Counted from the stretch's first letter, positions 33,413 through 41,324 are shown. The stretch is 46,626 nucleotides of DNA from Pseudomonas sp. AL03 (GCF_029960815.1 NZ_JASBRE010000037.1:1-46626); one strand, 5' to 3'. Notes: generated from the sequence alone by a model not told the origin. Translations and numbers: made by a program.

Positions 33413-33731
33413 TACGTGTGCTCCTTCAGCAGGATCACGGTCCAGAAGCCTTGTTTTTCGAGGCGTTCACTTCTGGGCGGTGGTCGTGGGAATGAACAGG
33501 ACGATAAGCGCGCCCTGCGTGCAGTAAGTTTAGTCCGGGGTCCGTACAGCGCTGCTCGGAGCGACGAAAGTCCTGCGGACCACATTTCCCTGACTGCCAC
33601 CGTGTATCCCACTGTATCCAACCCCCGTCCCGATACAGTTCCCCCCAACACCAGGACACTGCCGAACACAGACGAGATACACCGTTTCGATTAACTGTGA
33701 TTCCGTTCTGACAATCATTGAGATCGACATC
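33413..33731. other. 319-bp gap before the MNIO gene; no precursor gene seen
   Basis: I looked for a small secreted cysteine-rich precursor (DUF2282/BufA type), the usual partner of MNIO enzymes, in all frames and found none; the only rightward ATG frame that I noticed is 11 codons (from 33492) and has no signal peptide. The gap does hold repeated TGTATC half-sites (see 33603-33681), so it is probably the promoter of the MNIO operon. Confidence 0.6.
33603..33681 (+). promoter_or_regulatory. TGTATC-N4-TGTATC direct repeat plus two inverted half-sites
   Basis: TGTATC at 33603-33608 and 33613-33618 form a direct repeat with a 10-bp period, the geometry of OmpR-family response-regulator sites. 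Reverse half-sites GATACA follow at 33632-33637 and 33676-33681. The same direct repeat appears twice at 37426-37509 in front of the two-component system and the small-protein/dipZ genes. This links both operons to one regulator (inference). Confidence 0.65.
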
Positions 33732-34571
33732 ATGCAAACTCCCACCCTCTCAGCGAAAGCGACCGTTGGGCTCGGCTTGCGTCGCGGTTTAATGACGGAC
33801 CTTCAAGCCGCCCACACCGGCGATTTTGATTTTCTGGAGGTCGCGCCGGAGAACTGGATCGGCATCGGTGGCGCGCATGGCCATGCGTTGCGTGCCTTGG
33901 CCGAGCGTTATCCGTTGTCCTGTCATGGCTTGTCCCTGTCGTTGGGCGGCCCGGCACCGCTGGACGTCGGGTTTCTGCAGGAAGTCCGGGGTTTCCTCGA
34001 TCAATACAACGTGCCGCTGTACAGCGAGCACTTGAGCTACTGCAGCGATGACGGCCACCTGTACGACCTGCTGCCGTTGCCCTTTACCGAAGAAACGGTG
34101 CACCACGTCGCCACGCGAATTCGCCAGTCCCAGGACGTTCTCGGTCGGCGCCTGGCGGTGGAGAACGTCTCCTACTATGCCGCGCCACAGCAAGACATGG
34201 ACGAACTGACCTTCACCAACGCGGTGCTGCGCGAAGCCGATTGCGACCTGCTGCTGGACGTCAATAATGTCTACGTCAACTCGATCAATCACGGTTTCGA
34301 TCCGCAGCGTTTTTTGGCCGGCATCGATTCAGGCCGGGTGGTGGCCATGCACGTGGCCGGGCATTTTGATGAGTCCGACACGTTGAAAATAGACACCCAC
34401 GGCGCCTCGGTAAAACCGGTGGTCTGGTCGTTGCTGGCTGAGGCTTACGCTCGATTCGGTGCGCAACCGACATTGCTGGAGCGGGACTTCCACTTTCCGG
34501 CATTTTCCGAACTGGTGGCTGAGTTGCAGACCATTCGCCGCCTGCAAACCGAGGGGTTGAACCGTGGATAA
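33732..34571 (+). CDS. MNIO-family (DUF692) multinuclear iron oxidase, BufB/HvfB-like
   Basis: A 279-residue TIM-barrel protein of the DUF692/MNIO family, enzymes with two or three iron atoms that oxidatively modify cysteines (or other residues) of ribosomal peptides, as in methanobactin and bufferin synthesis. Likely metal ligands are all present: His65 (CHGLSLS), His100 (YSEHLSY), Glu144-Asn145 (VENVSYY), Asp176/Asn178/Asn179/His187 (LDVNNVYVNSINH), His207 and His211 (HVAGH), Asp221/His223 (DTHG), Glu250 (LLERDFHFP). Its stop overlaps the start of the DUF2063 gene by 8 bp. The usual precursor gene is not adjacent. Possible substrates are the two small secreted cysteine proteins at 37660-38184, which share its presumed operator (inference). 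Confidence 0.92.
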   Translation: MQTPTLSAKATVGLGLRRGLMTDLQAAHTGDFDFLEVAPENWIGIGGAHGHALRALAERYPLSCHGLSLSLGGPAPLDVGFLQEVRGFLDQYNVPLYSEHLSYCSDDGHLYDLLPLPFTEETVHHVATRIRQSQDVLGRRLAVENVSYYAAPQQDMDELTFTNAVLREADCDLLLDVNNVYVNSINHGFDPQRFLAGIDSGRVVAMHVAGHFDESDTLKIDTHGASVKPVVWSLLAEAYARFGAQPTLLERDFHFPAFSELVAELQTIRRLQTEGLNRG

Positions 34572-35313
34572 GCCGAGTCTGTTTCAGCAGCAAAACACCT
34601 TGGGCCTTTACCTGCGCGATCCCGATCATTGCGCGCCACCGGCTGAAATGGACGTGGCACGGGCGCAGGTTTACCGCGACCTGGTGTTCTCCAACCTGTC
34701 ATCGCTGCTCAGCGGCACCTTTGCGGTGCTGGTGAAGATTCTGGGTGATGATGGCTGGCGTTCGCTGGTGCGGATATTCCTGCGGGACTACCGTGCGCGC
34801 ACGCCGAAATTCGGCGAGATCGCCAAGGAATTCGTCGAGTTCCTGGCCTCAGAACCGCAAGCGTTGAGCGATGGGCCGTGGCCGCCGTTCATGGTGGAGC
34901 TGGCGCATTACGAGTGGGTTGAGATGGCGTTGCAACAATCCGAAGCCGAGCCGTTGCCCCTGAGCGACGCCGGGTTGTTGTTGGACCGACCTTTGCAGGT
35001 GTCGCCGCTGGCCTGGCCGTTGGCGTATGCCTGGCCGGTGCAGTTGGTGGGGCCGGATTATCGACCGGAGACGACGCCGGCTCAGCCGACGCTGTTGTTG
35101 GTCCGTCGGGTTGAGGACTGGAGTGTGAAGTTCTCCGAGTTAAGTCCGTTGGCGTGGCGGTTGTTGCAGCGGATTGAGGCGTTTCCGCAGCTGGATGGAC
35201 GTGCGCAGCTGGAAGGGTTGGCGGTGGAGGCGGGGATGGCTGGGTCGCCGGCGTTTATGGAGAGTGGGGCGGGGTTGTTGCGGCAGATGCATGCAGAAGG
35301 GGTTTTGGGCTAG
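34564..35313 (+). CDS. DUF2063 MNIO-partner protein (HvfC/BufC-like)
   Basis: A 249-residue protein with a GTG start inside the 3' end of the MNIO gene. The N-terminal half is a helical DUF2063 domain (LFQQQNTLGLYLRDP, AQVYRDLVFSNLSSLLSGTF, GWRSLVRIFLRDYRARTPKF, EFVEFLASEP), annotated elsewhere as putative DNA-binding but in MNIO operons acting as the partner that recognises the precursor peptide. The C-terminal half (about 140-249) looks like a winged-helix recognition region. With the upstream gene it forms the minimal modification pair. Its TAG shares bases with the stop of the convergent sensor kinase (CTAG at 35310-35313). Confidence 0.9.
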   Translation: MDKPSLFQQQNTLGLYLRDPDHCAPPAEMDVARAQVYRDLVFSNLSSLLSGTFAVLVKILGDDGWRSLVRIFLRDYRARTPKFGEIAKEFVEFLASEPQALSDGPWPPFMVELAHYEWVEMALQQSEAEPLPLSDAGLLLDRPLQVSPLAWPLAYAWPVQLVGPDYRPETTPAQPTLLLVRRVEDWSVKFSELSPLAWRLLQRIEAFPQLDGRAQLEGLAVEAGMAGSPAFMESGAGLLRQMHAEGVLG

Positions 35314-36617
35314 GTAGCATGAGTCGGTAATTTGAGCTCCGCACACAACCCACCCCCCTCACGGTTATTCAACGTCAACGACCCCCCGATCGCCAACGCC
35401 AATTGCTGCGCAATCGCCAAGCCCAATCCGGTTCCGCCAGTGCTGCGGTTTCGCGAGTTCTCCACGCGATAAAACGGTTCCATCACCTGAGCCAATTCCT
35501 CCTCGGCAATCCCTGGCCCGCGGTCCATCACCTTCACTGACAAACTGCCGTCAGCCTTCGCTTCCACCCACAACTCGGCGGCGCCGGCGAACTTCAGTGC
35601 ATTGTCCGTCAGGTTCACCAGCACCCGCCGCAAGGCGTGTGGCCGGGTGTTGATCACTGCGTCACTTTTACCGCCCAGCTGAACGTCTTTGCCCATGTCC
35701 TGATAGTCGAACACCAGGCTGTCGAGGAATGAATCCAGATGGGTGCGGCGACTTTCCTCGGTGGCTCCATGAACGCTGCGGGCATAGGCCACACCTTCGC
35801 GCACCAGGTGTTCTATCTCGCCCAGATCATTCCAGAGTTTGTCTTTCTCGGCGGAGTCATCCATGAATTCGGCGCGCAGTTTCATGCGGGTGATTGGGGT
35901 TTGCAGGTCGTGGGAAATCGCCGCCAGCAGCTGCATGCGCTCCTTCAGGTAAGCGGCGATGCGCGCCTGCATCGAATTGAACGCCTTGGCGGCATGCGCG
36001 ACTTCGGTCGGGCCTTTTTCATCCAGGTGCACAGCATGGGTGTTGGGGTCCAGGGTCTCCACGGCCTGAGCCAGGCGGGTGAGGGGGCGAATGACGATTC
36101 TTACGGCCAGCCAGGTGCAGAGGATCATCAATGCCAGTTGTCCCAGCAACACGATGGGTAACCACGGCGACAACGGCACCATCGAGGGTCGCACGTCGAT
36201 GGTCACCGGGCTGCCGTCCGCCAGTTTCAGGTGGACCTGAAAATGTTTATTCGGCCCGGGGATGTCGGTCACAGTCATCGGGTAATCCTTGCCGATGGCC
36301 TCCTTGATCGAAGTCATCGCTATTGGCGAATCGCGCACGGGCGTGCCCGGCGAGCCTTCGTTCAACAAATAGCGGTAGTTACGTCGATCCAGTTGTTGCA
36401 GCCAACTCATGCGTTCTTCGGCCGGCAAGCGGTCGAGGATGGCGATGGACGTCGAGACGTCAGTTTCCAGATTGCCCAGCATGGTGTTCTTCGTGCTTTC
36501 GTATCGCTCGTAGTACTGCGCGCCGAAGGACAGTGCCTGCGCGAGAATCAAGCCGATCAGGAAGATCAGCGACAGTCGCGAGGCCAGGGTGCGAGGCCAA
36601 CGAGTCGAGCGTTTCAT
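35310..36617 (-). CDS. Two-component sensor histidine kinase
   Basis: A 435-residue membrane kinase: TM1 at about 12-33, a periplasmic sensor loop 34-152 without cysteines, TM2 about 153-175, HAMP (IRPLTRLAQAVETL), phospho-acceptor His236 in AAISHDLQTPITRMKLRAEF, and an ATPase domain with N box (NLTDNALKF), DRGPGI and GGTGLGLAIA. The short-loop EnvZ/PmrB-like layout fits detection of a periplasmic signal. Start overlaps the response-regulator stop by 4 bp. The signal is not evident; the neighbours suggest metal or thiol-oxidant stress. Confidence 0.93.
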   Translation of the reverse strand: MKRSTRWPRTLASRLSLIFLIGLILAQALSFGAQYYERYESTKNTMLGNLETDVSTSIAILDRLPAEERMSWLQQLDRRNYRYLLNEGSPGTPVRDSPIAMTSIKEAIGKDYPMTVTDIPGPNKHFQVHLKLADGSPVTIDVRPSMVPLSPWLPIVLLGQLALMILCTWLAVRIVIRPLTRLAQAVETLDPNTHAVHLDEKGPTEVAHAAKAFNSMQARIAAYLKERMQLLAAISHDLQTPITRMKLRAEFMDDSAEKDKLWNDLGEIEHLVREGVAYARSVHGATEESRRTHLDSFLDSLVFDYQDMGKDVQLGGKSDAVINTRPHALRRVLVNLTDNALKFAGAAELWVEAKADGSLSVKVMDRGPGIAEEELAQVMEPFYRVENSRNRSTGGTGLGLAIAQQLALAIGGSLTLNNREGGGLCAELKLPTHAT

Positions 36618-37354
36618 GAGGGCGCCCCGAGGACTTCCACCGGCAGGGAAAACACATAGCCTTCACTGCGTACGGTCTTGATGTAGGCCGGTTCGCGGGC
36701 ATCGTCCAGCAAGCGCTGGCGCAAACGGCTCACCAGCAAGTCGATGGAACGGTCGAACAGGTCGGCGTCGCGGCCTTGGGTCAGGTTTAGCAATTGATCG
36801 CGATTGAGCACCCGCTGAGGGTGATCGAGGAACACCCGCAGCAGCCGATATTCCGCGCCACTGAGCGCGACCATCGTGCCGTCTTCATCGAGCAAGTGCC
36901 GGGCCGAGGTGTCCAGTCGCCAGCGCCCAAAGGCCAGCAGGCGACCGCTTTCGGTGACCACCAGGTTGGGCGGCAGCATCCGCGTGCGGCGCAGCACAGC
37001 GTTGATTCGCGCGAGCAATTCACGAGCAGCGAACGGCTTGACCAGATAATCGTCGGCGCCCATTTCCAGGCCGATGATGCGGTCGGTTTCATCGTTGCGC
37101 GCGGTGAGCATCAGCACTGGCGTGGCCTTGTGTTTGCCGGCGCGTAACTCACGGCAAAGCATCAGGCCGTCGTCGCCCGGCATCATGATGTCGAGCACGA
37201 TCAGGTCCACCGGAGTGGACTCCAGGAAGGCGCGCATTTGCCGTCCATCCGCCACGACGGTAGTGCGCAGGCCGTTTTTCTTGAGGTAGTTGCCTACCAG
37301 CTCTCGGATCTCGCGGTCATCGTCCACGATGAGAATGTGATCGACGTGTTCCAT
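36614..37354 (-). CDS. OmpR-family response regulator
   Basis: A 246-residue regulator. The receiver domain has the acidic pair (VDDDRE, 11-13), phospho-acceptor Asp55 (IVLDIMMPGDDGLML), Thr (LMLTARNDET) and Lys (YLVKPFAARELL). The winged helix covers about 135-240 (LSGAEYRLLRVFLDHPQRVL, DRSIDLLVSRLRQRLLDD, YIKTVRSEGYVF). Start at 37354 (MEHVDHILIV) with AGAGG upstream; the open frame extends farther up but without similarity. It is divergent from the small secreted-protein genes, and direct repeats suited to OmpR-type binding fill the gap. Confidence 0.94.
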   Translation of the reverse strand: MEHVDHILIVDDDREIRELVGNYLKKNGLRTTVVADGRQMRAFLESTPVDLIVLDIMMPGDDGLMLCRELRAGKHKATPVLMLTARNDETDRIIGLEMGADDYLVKPFAARELLARINAVLRRTRMLPPNLVVTESGRLLAFGRWRLDTSARHLLDEDGTMVALSGAEYRLLRVFLDHPQRVLNRDQLLNLTQGRDADLFDRSIDLLVSRLRQRLLDDAREPAYIKTVRSEGYVFSLPVEVLGAPS

Positions 37355-37659
37355 TTGGCCAAGCCTCTGTAGATGGGGGATGTCGCGCAGTCTATCGAGC
37401 CTTGGCCCGCTCGCCCGCCGCCCTTTGTATTGCAGTGTATCTGGCGTGTCGACGGATACACGCGGACGCAAAAACCCGAATTTTCAGGGGGTTTGTATCG
37501 CTGTGTATCAGGGGGCAGCTTTGATACGTACCGATTTACACGCGCCTGTTCCCGACACATACGGGATACCTCGCGGGCATTTAATAGGTTCTATCGAGGC
37601 AAGCCAAGCCGCCTCGGCCCACTAAACGATTGACCTGTTGAAGCCTTGAGGAAACCACC
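37355..37659. other. 305-bp divergent promoter region with repeated half-sites
   Basis: No coding capacity was recognised. Besides the two direct repeats described at 37426-37509, inverted half-sites occur at 37455-37460 (GATACA), 37523-37528 (GATACG) and near 37565 (GATACC), making it the densest concentration of this motif in the window. Confidence 0.55.
37426..37509 (+). promoter_or_regulatory. Two TGTATC-N4-TGTATC direct repeats
   Basis: First pair: TGTATT at 37426 and TGTATC at 37436 (TGTATTGCAGTGTATC). Second pair: TGTATC at 37494 and 37504 (TGTATCGCTGTGTATC). Each pair has a 10-bp period and the two 16-mers differ at two positions only, 68 bp apart. They lie between the divergent response-regulator gene and the small-protein/dipZ operon, so autoregulation and control of both sides are likely. 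The same site precedes the MNIO operon at 33603. Confidence 0.7.
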
Positions 37660-37923
37660 ATGAACACCAAAGCCGTCTGCGCCGCTTGCCTGTTTGCCGC
37701 CCTGAACATCTGCACCTTGTCGGCCCGCGCCGAAGCTGGTGTCACGCCTAAAACCTACACCTACGGAACGCACCTGGACATCAAGAAAGTGGTTTCGCTG
37801 AAACAGGACGCCTCGCCTTCCTGTGGGGTTGTGGATGCCCAGCTGACCTACCTGGATTCCCATAACAAAACCCAGGTTCTGGACTACCGCAAAGTGGCTG
37901 ACAGTTGCAACTCAGACAACTGA
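37660..37923 (+). CDS. Small exported DUF2790-like protein
   Basis: An 87-residue precursor with a signal peptide of about 24 residues. The mature part contains KTYTYGTHLDIKKVVSL and CGVVDAQLTYLDSHNKTQVL, typical of DUF2790, a short Pseudomonas periplasmic family of unknown function often induced in metal or envelope stress. Two cysteines (55 and 83) remain in the mature protein and may form a disulfide. GAGGAA precedes the start. It is followed after 48 bp by another small exported protein and then dipZ. Confidence 0.82.
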   Translation: MNTKAVCAACLFAALNICTLSARAEAGVTPKTYTYGTHLDIKKVVSLKQDASPSCGVVDAQLTYLDSHNKTQVLDYRKVADSCNSDN

Positions 37924-37971
37924 GTGCTTCGGCCGCCCAACGCCACGCCCATTTGAAACAGGAAGAACATC

Positions 37972-38184
37972 ATGAACAACGTAAGCCGCTTTTTGACGGC
38001 CATTGCCTTCTCCGTAGCCGGCGCCGCTGCCCATGCTAACGCTGCTGTTGAACAAAAAAGCTGTGGCAGCGCTACTTGCTTCCAACTGACGCCGGTGGCG
38101 CAGAAGGGTGGGAACGACTTTCTGGCGCAGGATGGATCGAGCCGGACGCCGCAGGGGCAGCAGCTGGAAAACCAGACGGCCTGA
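37972..38184 (+). CDS. Small exported protein with a CxxxxC motif
   Basis: A 70-residue precursor with a signal peptide (MNNVSRFLTAIAFSVAGAAA..., cleavage likely at AHA or ANA). The mature peptide of about 46 residues has only two cysteines (31 and 36; KSCGSATCFQL) and a polar C-terminus (DGSSRTPQGQQLENQ). I recognise no family. AGGAAG precedes the start. Position between a DUF2790 gene and a thiol-disulfide protein suggests its cysteines matter; it could bind metal, be a redox partner or be an MNIO substrate. Confidence 0.75.
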   Translation: MNNVSRFLTAIAFSVAGAAAHANAAVEQKSCGSATCFQLTPVAQKGGNDFLAQDGSSRTPQGQQLENQTA

Positions 38185-38257
38185 GGCCAGACCACTGATC
38201 TGTGAACACCACCGATCGAGTGTGGTGAGTCGCCCTCCATAATTTCAAGGTGATCCC

Positions 38258-39469
38258 ATGTTTATCATCGCTTTCCTGGGCGGCATATTGACCGTCCTCA
38301 GCCCCTGCATCCTCCCGGTCGTGCCGTTCCTGTTCGCCGGTGTTAAACGTTCACGTTCCTCGATCCTGCTCACCCTCGGCGGCATGGTGCTGACCTTTGC
38401 CCTGATCTCCAGCCTGGCCGTGGTCAGCAGCGAGTGGGTGATACACGCCAGCAACACCGGCCGTCATGTAGCCCTCATCGTGATGGTGCTGTTCGCCCTG
38501 TCGCTGATTTCCGCCCGTGTCGGTGACTGGCTGGCCCGTCCTTTCGTGGCGCTGGGCAATCGCATCGACCCCGACACCCGCAAAATGTCCGGCCCGTTGA
38601 GTTCGGTCATGATCGGTGTTGCCACCGGCCTGCTCTGGGCACCGTGTGCCGGGCCGATCCTCGGTGTCATCCTTACGGGCGCCATGCTGCAAGGTGCAAG
38701 CGCTCAAACCAGCCTGTTACTGGTGGCGTACGGCTTGGGCAGCGCATTGTCCCTGGGTACCTTGATCTTCGCCGGGCGCGGCCTGGTCAATCGCTTGAAA
38801 GCGTCGATTCCGGTCACCGGTTGGTTGCGTCGCGGCACCGGTGTTGCGGTGCTGGCGGCTGCGGCGGTGATCTCCACCGGTGCCGACAAAACACTGCTGG
38901 CCGGCACCTCGTCCGAAGGCGTTACTACGGTTGAAAAACAGGTGTTGGAAACCGTACCGAAAGTCGTCGATTACTTCGTCAGCAAGGTCAAGGCAGATTC
39001 GTCCATGGACAACGCCCAAGGCGCCATGCCGTCGCTGTCCGGTGCGGTCGAATGGCTCAACTCGCCGGCGCTGAGCAATGATTCACTGAAAGGCAAAGTA
39101 GTGCTGGTGGACTTCTGGACCTACGACTGCATCAACTGCCAGCACACCTTGCCCTACGTGAAGGACTGGGCGAAGAAATACGAGAAGGACGGCTTGGTCG
39201 TGATCGGCGTGCACACCCCTGAATACGGTTACGAACGCATCATCGGCAACGTCAAGGATCAGGTGAAGAAGCTCGGCATCACCTACCCGGTGGCCATCGA
39301 CAACAACTACGCGATCTGGCGCAACTTTGACAACCAGTATTGGCCCGCTCACTACCTGATCGATGCCAAGGGCCAGGTGCGTTACACCCACTTTGGTGAA
39401 GGTCGATATGAAACCCAGGAGAAGATGATCCAGCAGTTGCTGGAAGAGGCTAAAGCGCCCGCTGCGTAA
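38258..39469 (+). CDS. dipZ: DipZ-like thiol-disulfide protein (CcdA/DsbD domain + thioredoxin-like domain)
   Basis: A 403-residue fusion. Residues 1-210 are a CcdA-type membrane domain with its two redox cysteines, Cys17 (LSPCILPVVP) and Cys130 (WAPCAGPILG), which carry electrons across the inner membrane. After a linker, a periplasmic thioredoxin/TlpA-like domain (about 255-400) has the active site Cys291-Ile-Asn-Cys294 (DFWTYDCINCQHTLPYVKDW). Full-length DipZ proteins such as those of mycobacteria carry a further C-terminal carbohydrate-binding-like domain, absent here. It should reduce disulfides or protect thiols of periplasmic proteins. AAGGTGA precedes the start; it is downstream of the two small cysteine proteins in the same direction. 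Confidence 0.9.
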   Translation: MFIIAFLGGILTVLSPCILPVVPFLFAGVKRSRSSILLTLGGMVLTFALISSLAVVSSEWVIHASNTGRHVALIVMVLFALSLISARVGDWLARPFVALGNRIDPDTRKMSGPLSSVMIGVATGLLWAPCAGPILGVILTGAMLQGASAQTSLLLVAYGLGSALSLGTLIFAGRGLVNRLKASIPVTGWLRRGTGVAVLAAAAVISTGADKTLLAGTSSEGVTTVEKQVLETVPKVVDYFVSKVKADSSMDNAQGAMPSLSGAVEWLNSPALSNDSLKGKVVLVDFWTYDCINCQHTLPYVKDWAKKYEKDGLVVIGVHTPEYGYERIIGNVKDQVKKLGITYPVAIDNNYAIWRNFDNQYWPAHYLIDAKGQVRYTHFGEGRYETQEKMIQQLLEEAKAPAA

Positions 39470-39492
39470 TGCATCAAATCAATGGCTCACAG

Positions 39493-39660
39493 GCTACGCG
39501 CCGTGGGCCATTGGTTTTTTCTCCTGACTGCGCCGCCACGCCGCCGGTGGCGCTCCAAACTCTCGACGAAAGGCCCGACTGAACGCCGTGTCGGTCTGGT
39601 AACCCACCTCTTCGGCGATCCGCATCAACGTGTTGGCGGGCTGCTTTTGATGGTGAGCTT
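39493..39660 (-). pseudogene. 3' remnant of an AraC-family regulator gene
   Basis: On the minus strand one frame encodes the last half of an AraC DNA-binding domain: NTLMRIAEEVGYQTDTAFSR followed by AFRREFGAPPAAWRRSQEKK and a stop. This is the second helix-turn-helix and its tail. Upstream (toward 39740) the frame loses family similarity, so only about 55 codons survive. It lies between dipZ and a decayed methyltransferase gene; the limits are approximate. Confidence 0.75.
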
Positions 39661-39791
39661 GATTGTGCGCCTGTCGCGCCAGACCGTGAAATCTCCGGAC
39701 GATCGGACAGGGCCCAGGTCACGGCCATCATCGATCCGACCACGGCCGAATAAGCCGGGGCTGCGTTTCAACCCGCAACGGAGCGGATTCC

Positions 39792-40328
39792 ATGAGTACA
39801 CCCATTGATCTTACTGCCTTGAAAAACCGTCAGATGGCTTCTTGGGCCAGTGGCGACTATGCCGTGATCGGCACCACTTTGCAGATTGTCGGTGAGCAAC
39901 TGGCCGAGGCCTGCGATCTGCTTTGCGATGAACGCGTGCTCGACATGGCCGCCGGCAACGGTAACGCGACACTCGCCGCTGCGCGCCGTGGTTGCCACGT
40001 CACGTCTACCGATTATGTGGCCGTGCTGCTTGAACGCGGCGAAGACCGGGCCAGGGAGAACGCCTGGAAGTGACGTTTCAAGTGGCCGACGCTGAAGCAT
40101 TGCCGTTCGAGGATGCGAGCTTCGATGCCGTGCTGTCGACTTTCGGTGTGATGTTTACGCCAGACCAGCCCAAGGCCGCCGCGGAACTGGCACGGGTCTG
40201 TCGTCCCGGAGGCCGGATCGGCCTGGCGAACTGGACGCCCGAAGGTTTCGTCGGCCAGATGTTCAAGACCCTCGGTCGCCACCTACCACCACCGCCAGTA
40301 CCTTGAGGTGGTGATCACCCGGCGTTGA
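39792..40328 (+). pseudogene. Frameshifted, internally deleted SAM methyltransferase gene
   Basis: Starts as a normal class I methyltransferase (MSTPIDLTALKNRQMASWAS; motif I VLDMAAGNGNATLAAARRG) up to a TGA at 40071. One base appears missing near 40064: reading on in another frame gives the expected continuation VTFQVADAEALPFEDASFD, VLSTFGVMFTPDQPKAAAEL, VCRPGGRIGLANWTPEGFVG. After LGRHL a large piece is missing and a third frame supplies the typical end YLEVVITRR with TGA at 40326-40328. Two independent lesions show decay. Confidence 0.85.
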
Positions 40329-40335
40329 CCTGGCA

Positions 40336-40384
40336 ACACAAAACCCCTGTGGGAGCGAGCTTGCTCCCACAGGATTTTGTGTTG
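40336..40384. terminator. Strong hairpin, bidirectional terminator/REP-like
   Basis: CCTGTGGGAGC-gagctt-GCTCCCACAGG (40346-40373) extended outward by CAACACAAAA and TTTTGTGTTG. The flanking A- and T-runs make it a terminator for both directions, between the methyltransferase pseudogene and the convergent stress-protein gene. Confidence 0.75.
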
Positions 40385-40397
40385 TCCGGTAGATCCA

Positions 40398-41324
40398 TCA
40401 CTCGTCCAGTCGCTCGGTGTACACCACCCAAACGCTGCACGGCATTTTGTACAGCAGATGCTCCACCGTACTGCCGATCAGTCGGCCCATGCCGCGATGG
40501 CCGATCCGCCCCATGACAATCACGTCGACGTCATAAGCATCGGCATAGCGGGTGAGGACCTTGGCCGGGTTGCCCATGATCATGTGCCGTTGCTGCGGCC
40601 CGATGCCGTTGCGCTCGGCCAGTTCGTTGAAGGCATCCTCCTGGTAATCGAACACGGTCTTGGCCTTGCCCGACGAGAAGAACGCCGAACCGTTGTCGAA
40701 GCCGAACTCGTCGGCGCTGATGGATGAAAGGTCATAGGCGTAGACCACATCGAGCTCGGCATTACAGGCGCTCGCCAGTTTCACCGCTTCGTGAAGAATT
40801 CGGTCGTTGAAGGTTTTGTAATGGTCATCGCGATGAAAGGGGTCGACCGCCGCGACGATCTTTCGCGGCAAGGCGTGCACGGCGTGGCTCACGAAATGCA
40901 GCGGCACCGGGCATTCGCGCAGCAAATGCACATCGAGCGGGGTAAACATCAGCCGCGACAGCAGCGATTCGTGTTCCAGCGCCTTGATCAGCACGTCCAT
41001 CGGCTGTTCTTTGAGGTGAATCAGGATTTCTTCCAATGGGCGTTCGACCCAAGCCACTTCGGTGGTGACGTGCACACCGATTTTGCGCAGGGGGCGGGCC
41101 TGTTCCTCAAGCCATTGACGATGGCGATCGACGTAGCCCAGGCGCATCTGTTCCAGGGCCTTTTCGTTGACCAGACTGGCGGTTGCCAGGCCTTCAAGAT
41201 AGTCGAAGGCGACGATGTGCAGTGCCGCGTCTTCGGCCTTGGCCAGCGCAGCGGCCCTGTCGAAAGCGGGGCTGTGTTCCATCAGCGGTGATGCAACTAG
41301 CATGAAGCGGGATTGACCAGACAT
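40398..41324 (-). CDS. Tandem-domain universal stress protein (UspE-like)
   Basis: A 308-residue protein with two Usp domains. The first (about 1-150) lacks a clear ATP loop; the second ends with the nucleotide-binding signature VMGRIGHRGMGRLIGSTVEH (G-2x-G-9x-G-S/T form). MIMGNPAKVLTRYADAYDVD precedes it. Such proteins help survival in low oxygen or stationary phase. Start at 41324 follows GGGAGG. Divergent from a zinc alcohol dehydrogenase with an Anr-like site between them. Confidence 0.9.
   Translation of the reverse strand: MSGQSRFMLVASPLMEHSPAFDRAAALAKAEDAALHIVAFDYLEGLATASLVNEKALEQMRLGYVDRHRQWLEEQARPLRKIGVHVTTEVAWVERPLEEILIHLKEQPMDVLIKALEHESLLSRLMFTPLDVHLLRECPVPLHFVSHAVHALPRKIVAAVDPFHRDDHYKTFNDRILHEAVKLASACNAELDVVYAYDLSSISADEFGFDNGSAFFSSGKAKTVFDYQEDAFNELAERNGIGPQQRHMIMGNPAKVLTRYADAYDVDVIVMGRIGHRGMGRLIGSTVEHLLYKMPCSVWVVYTERLDE

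Noticed and set aside
33492..33527. 11-codon frame with one Cys before the MNIO gene, considered as precursor peptide
   Set aside because: No signal peptide, single cysteine, no ribosome site and too short for known MNIO precursors.
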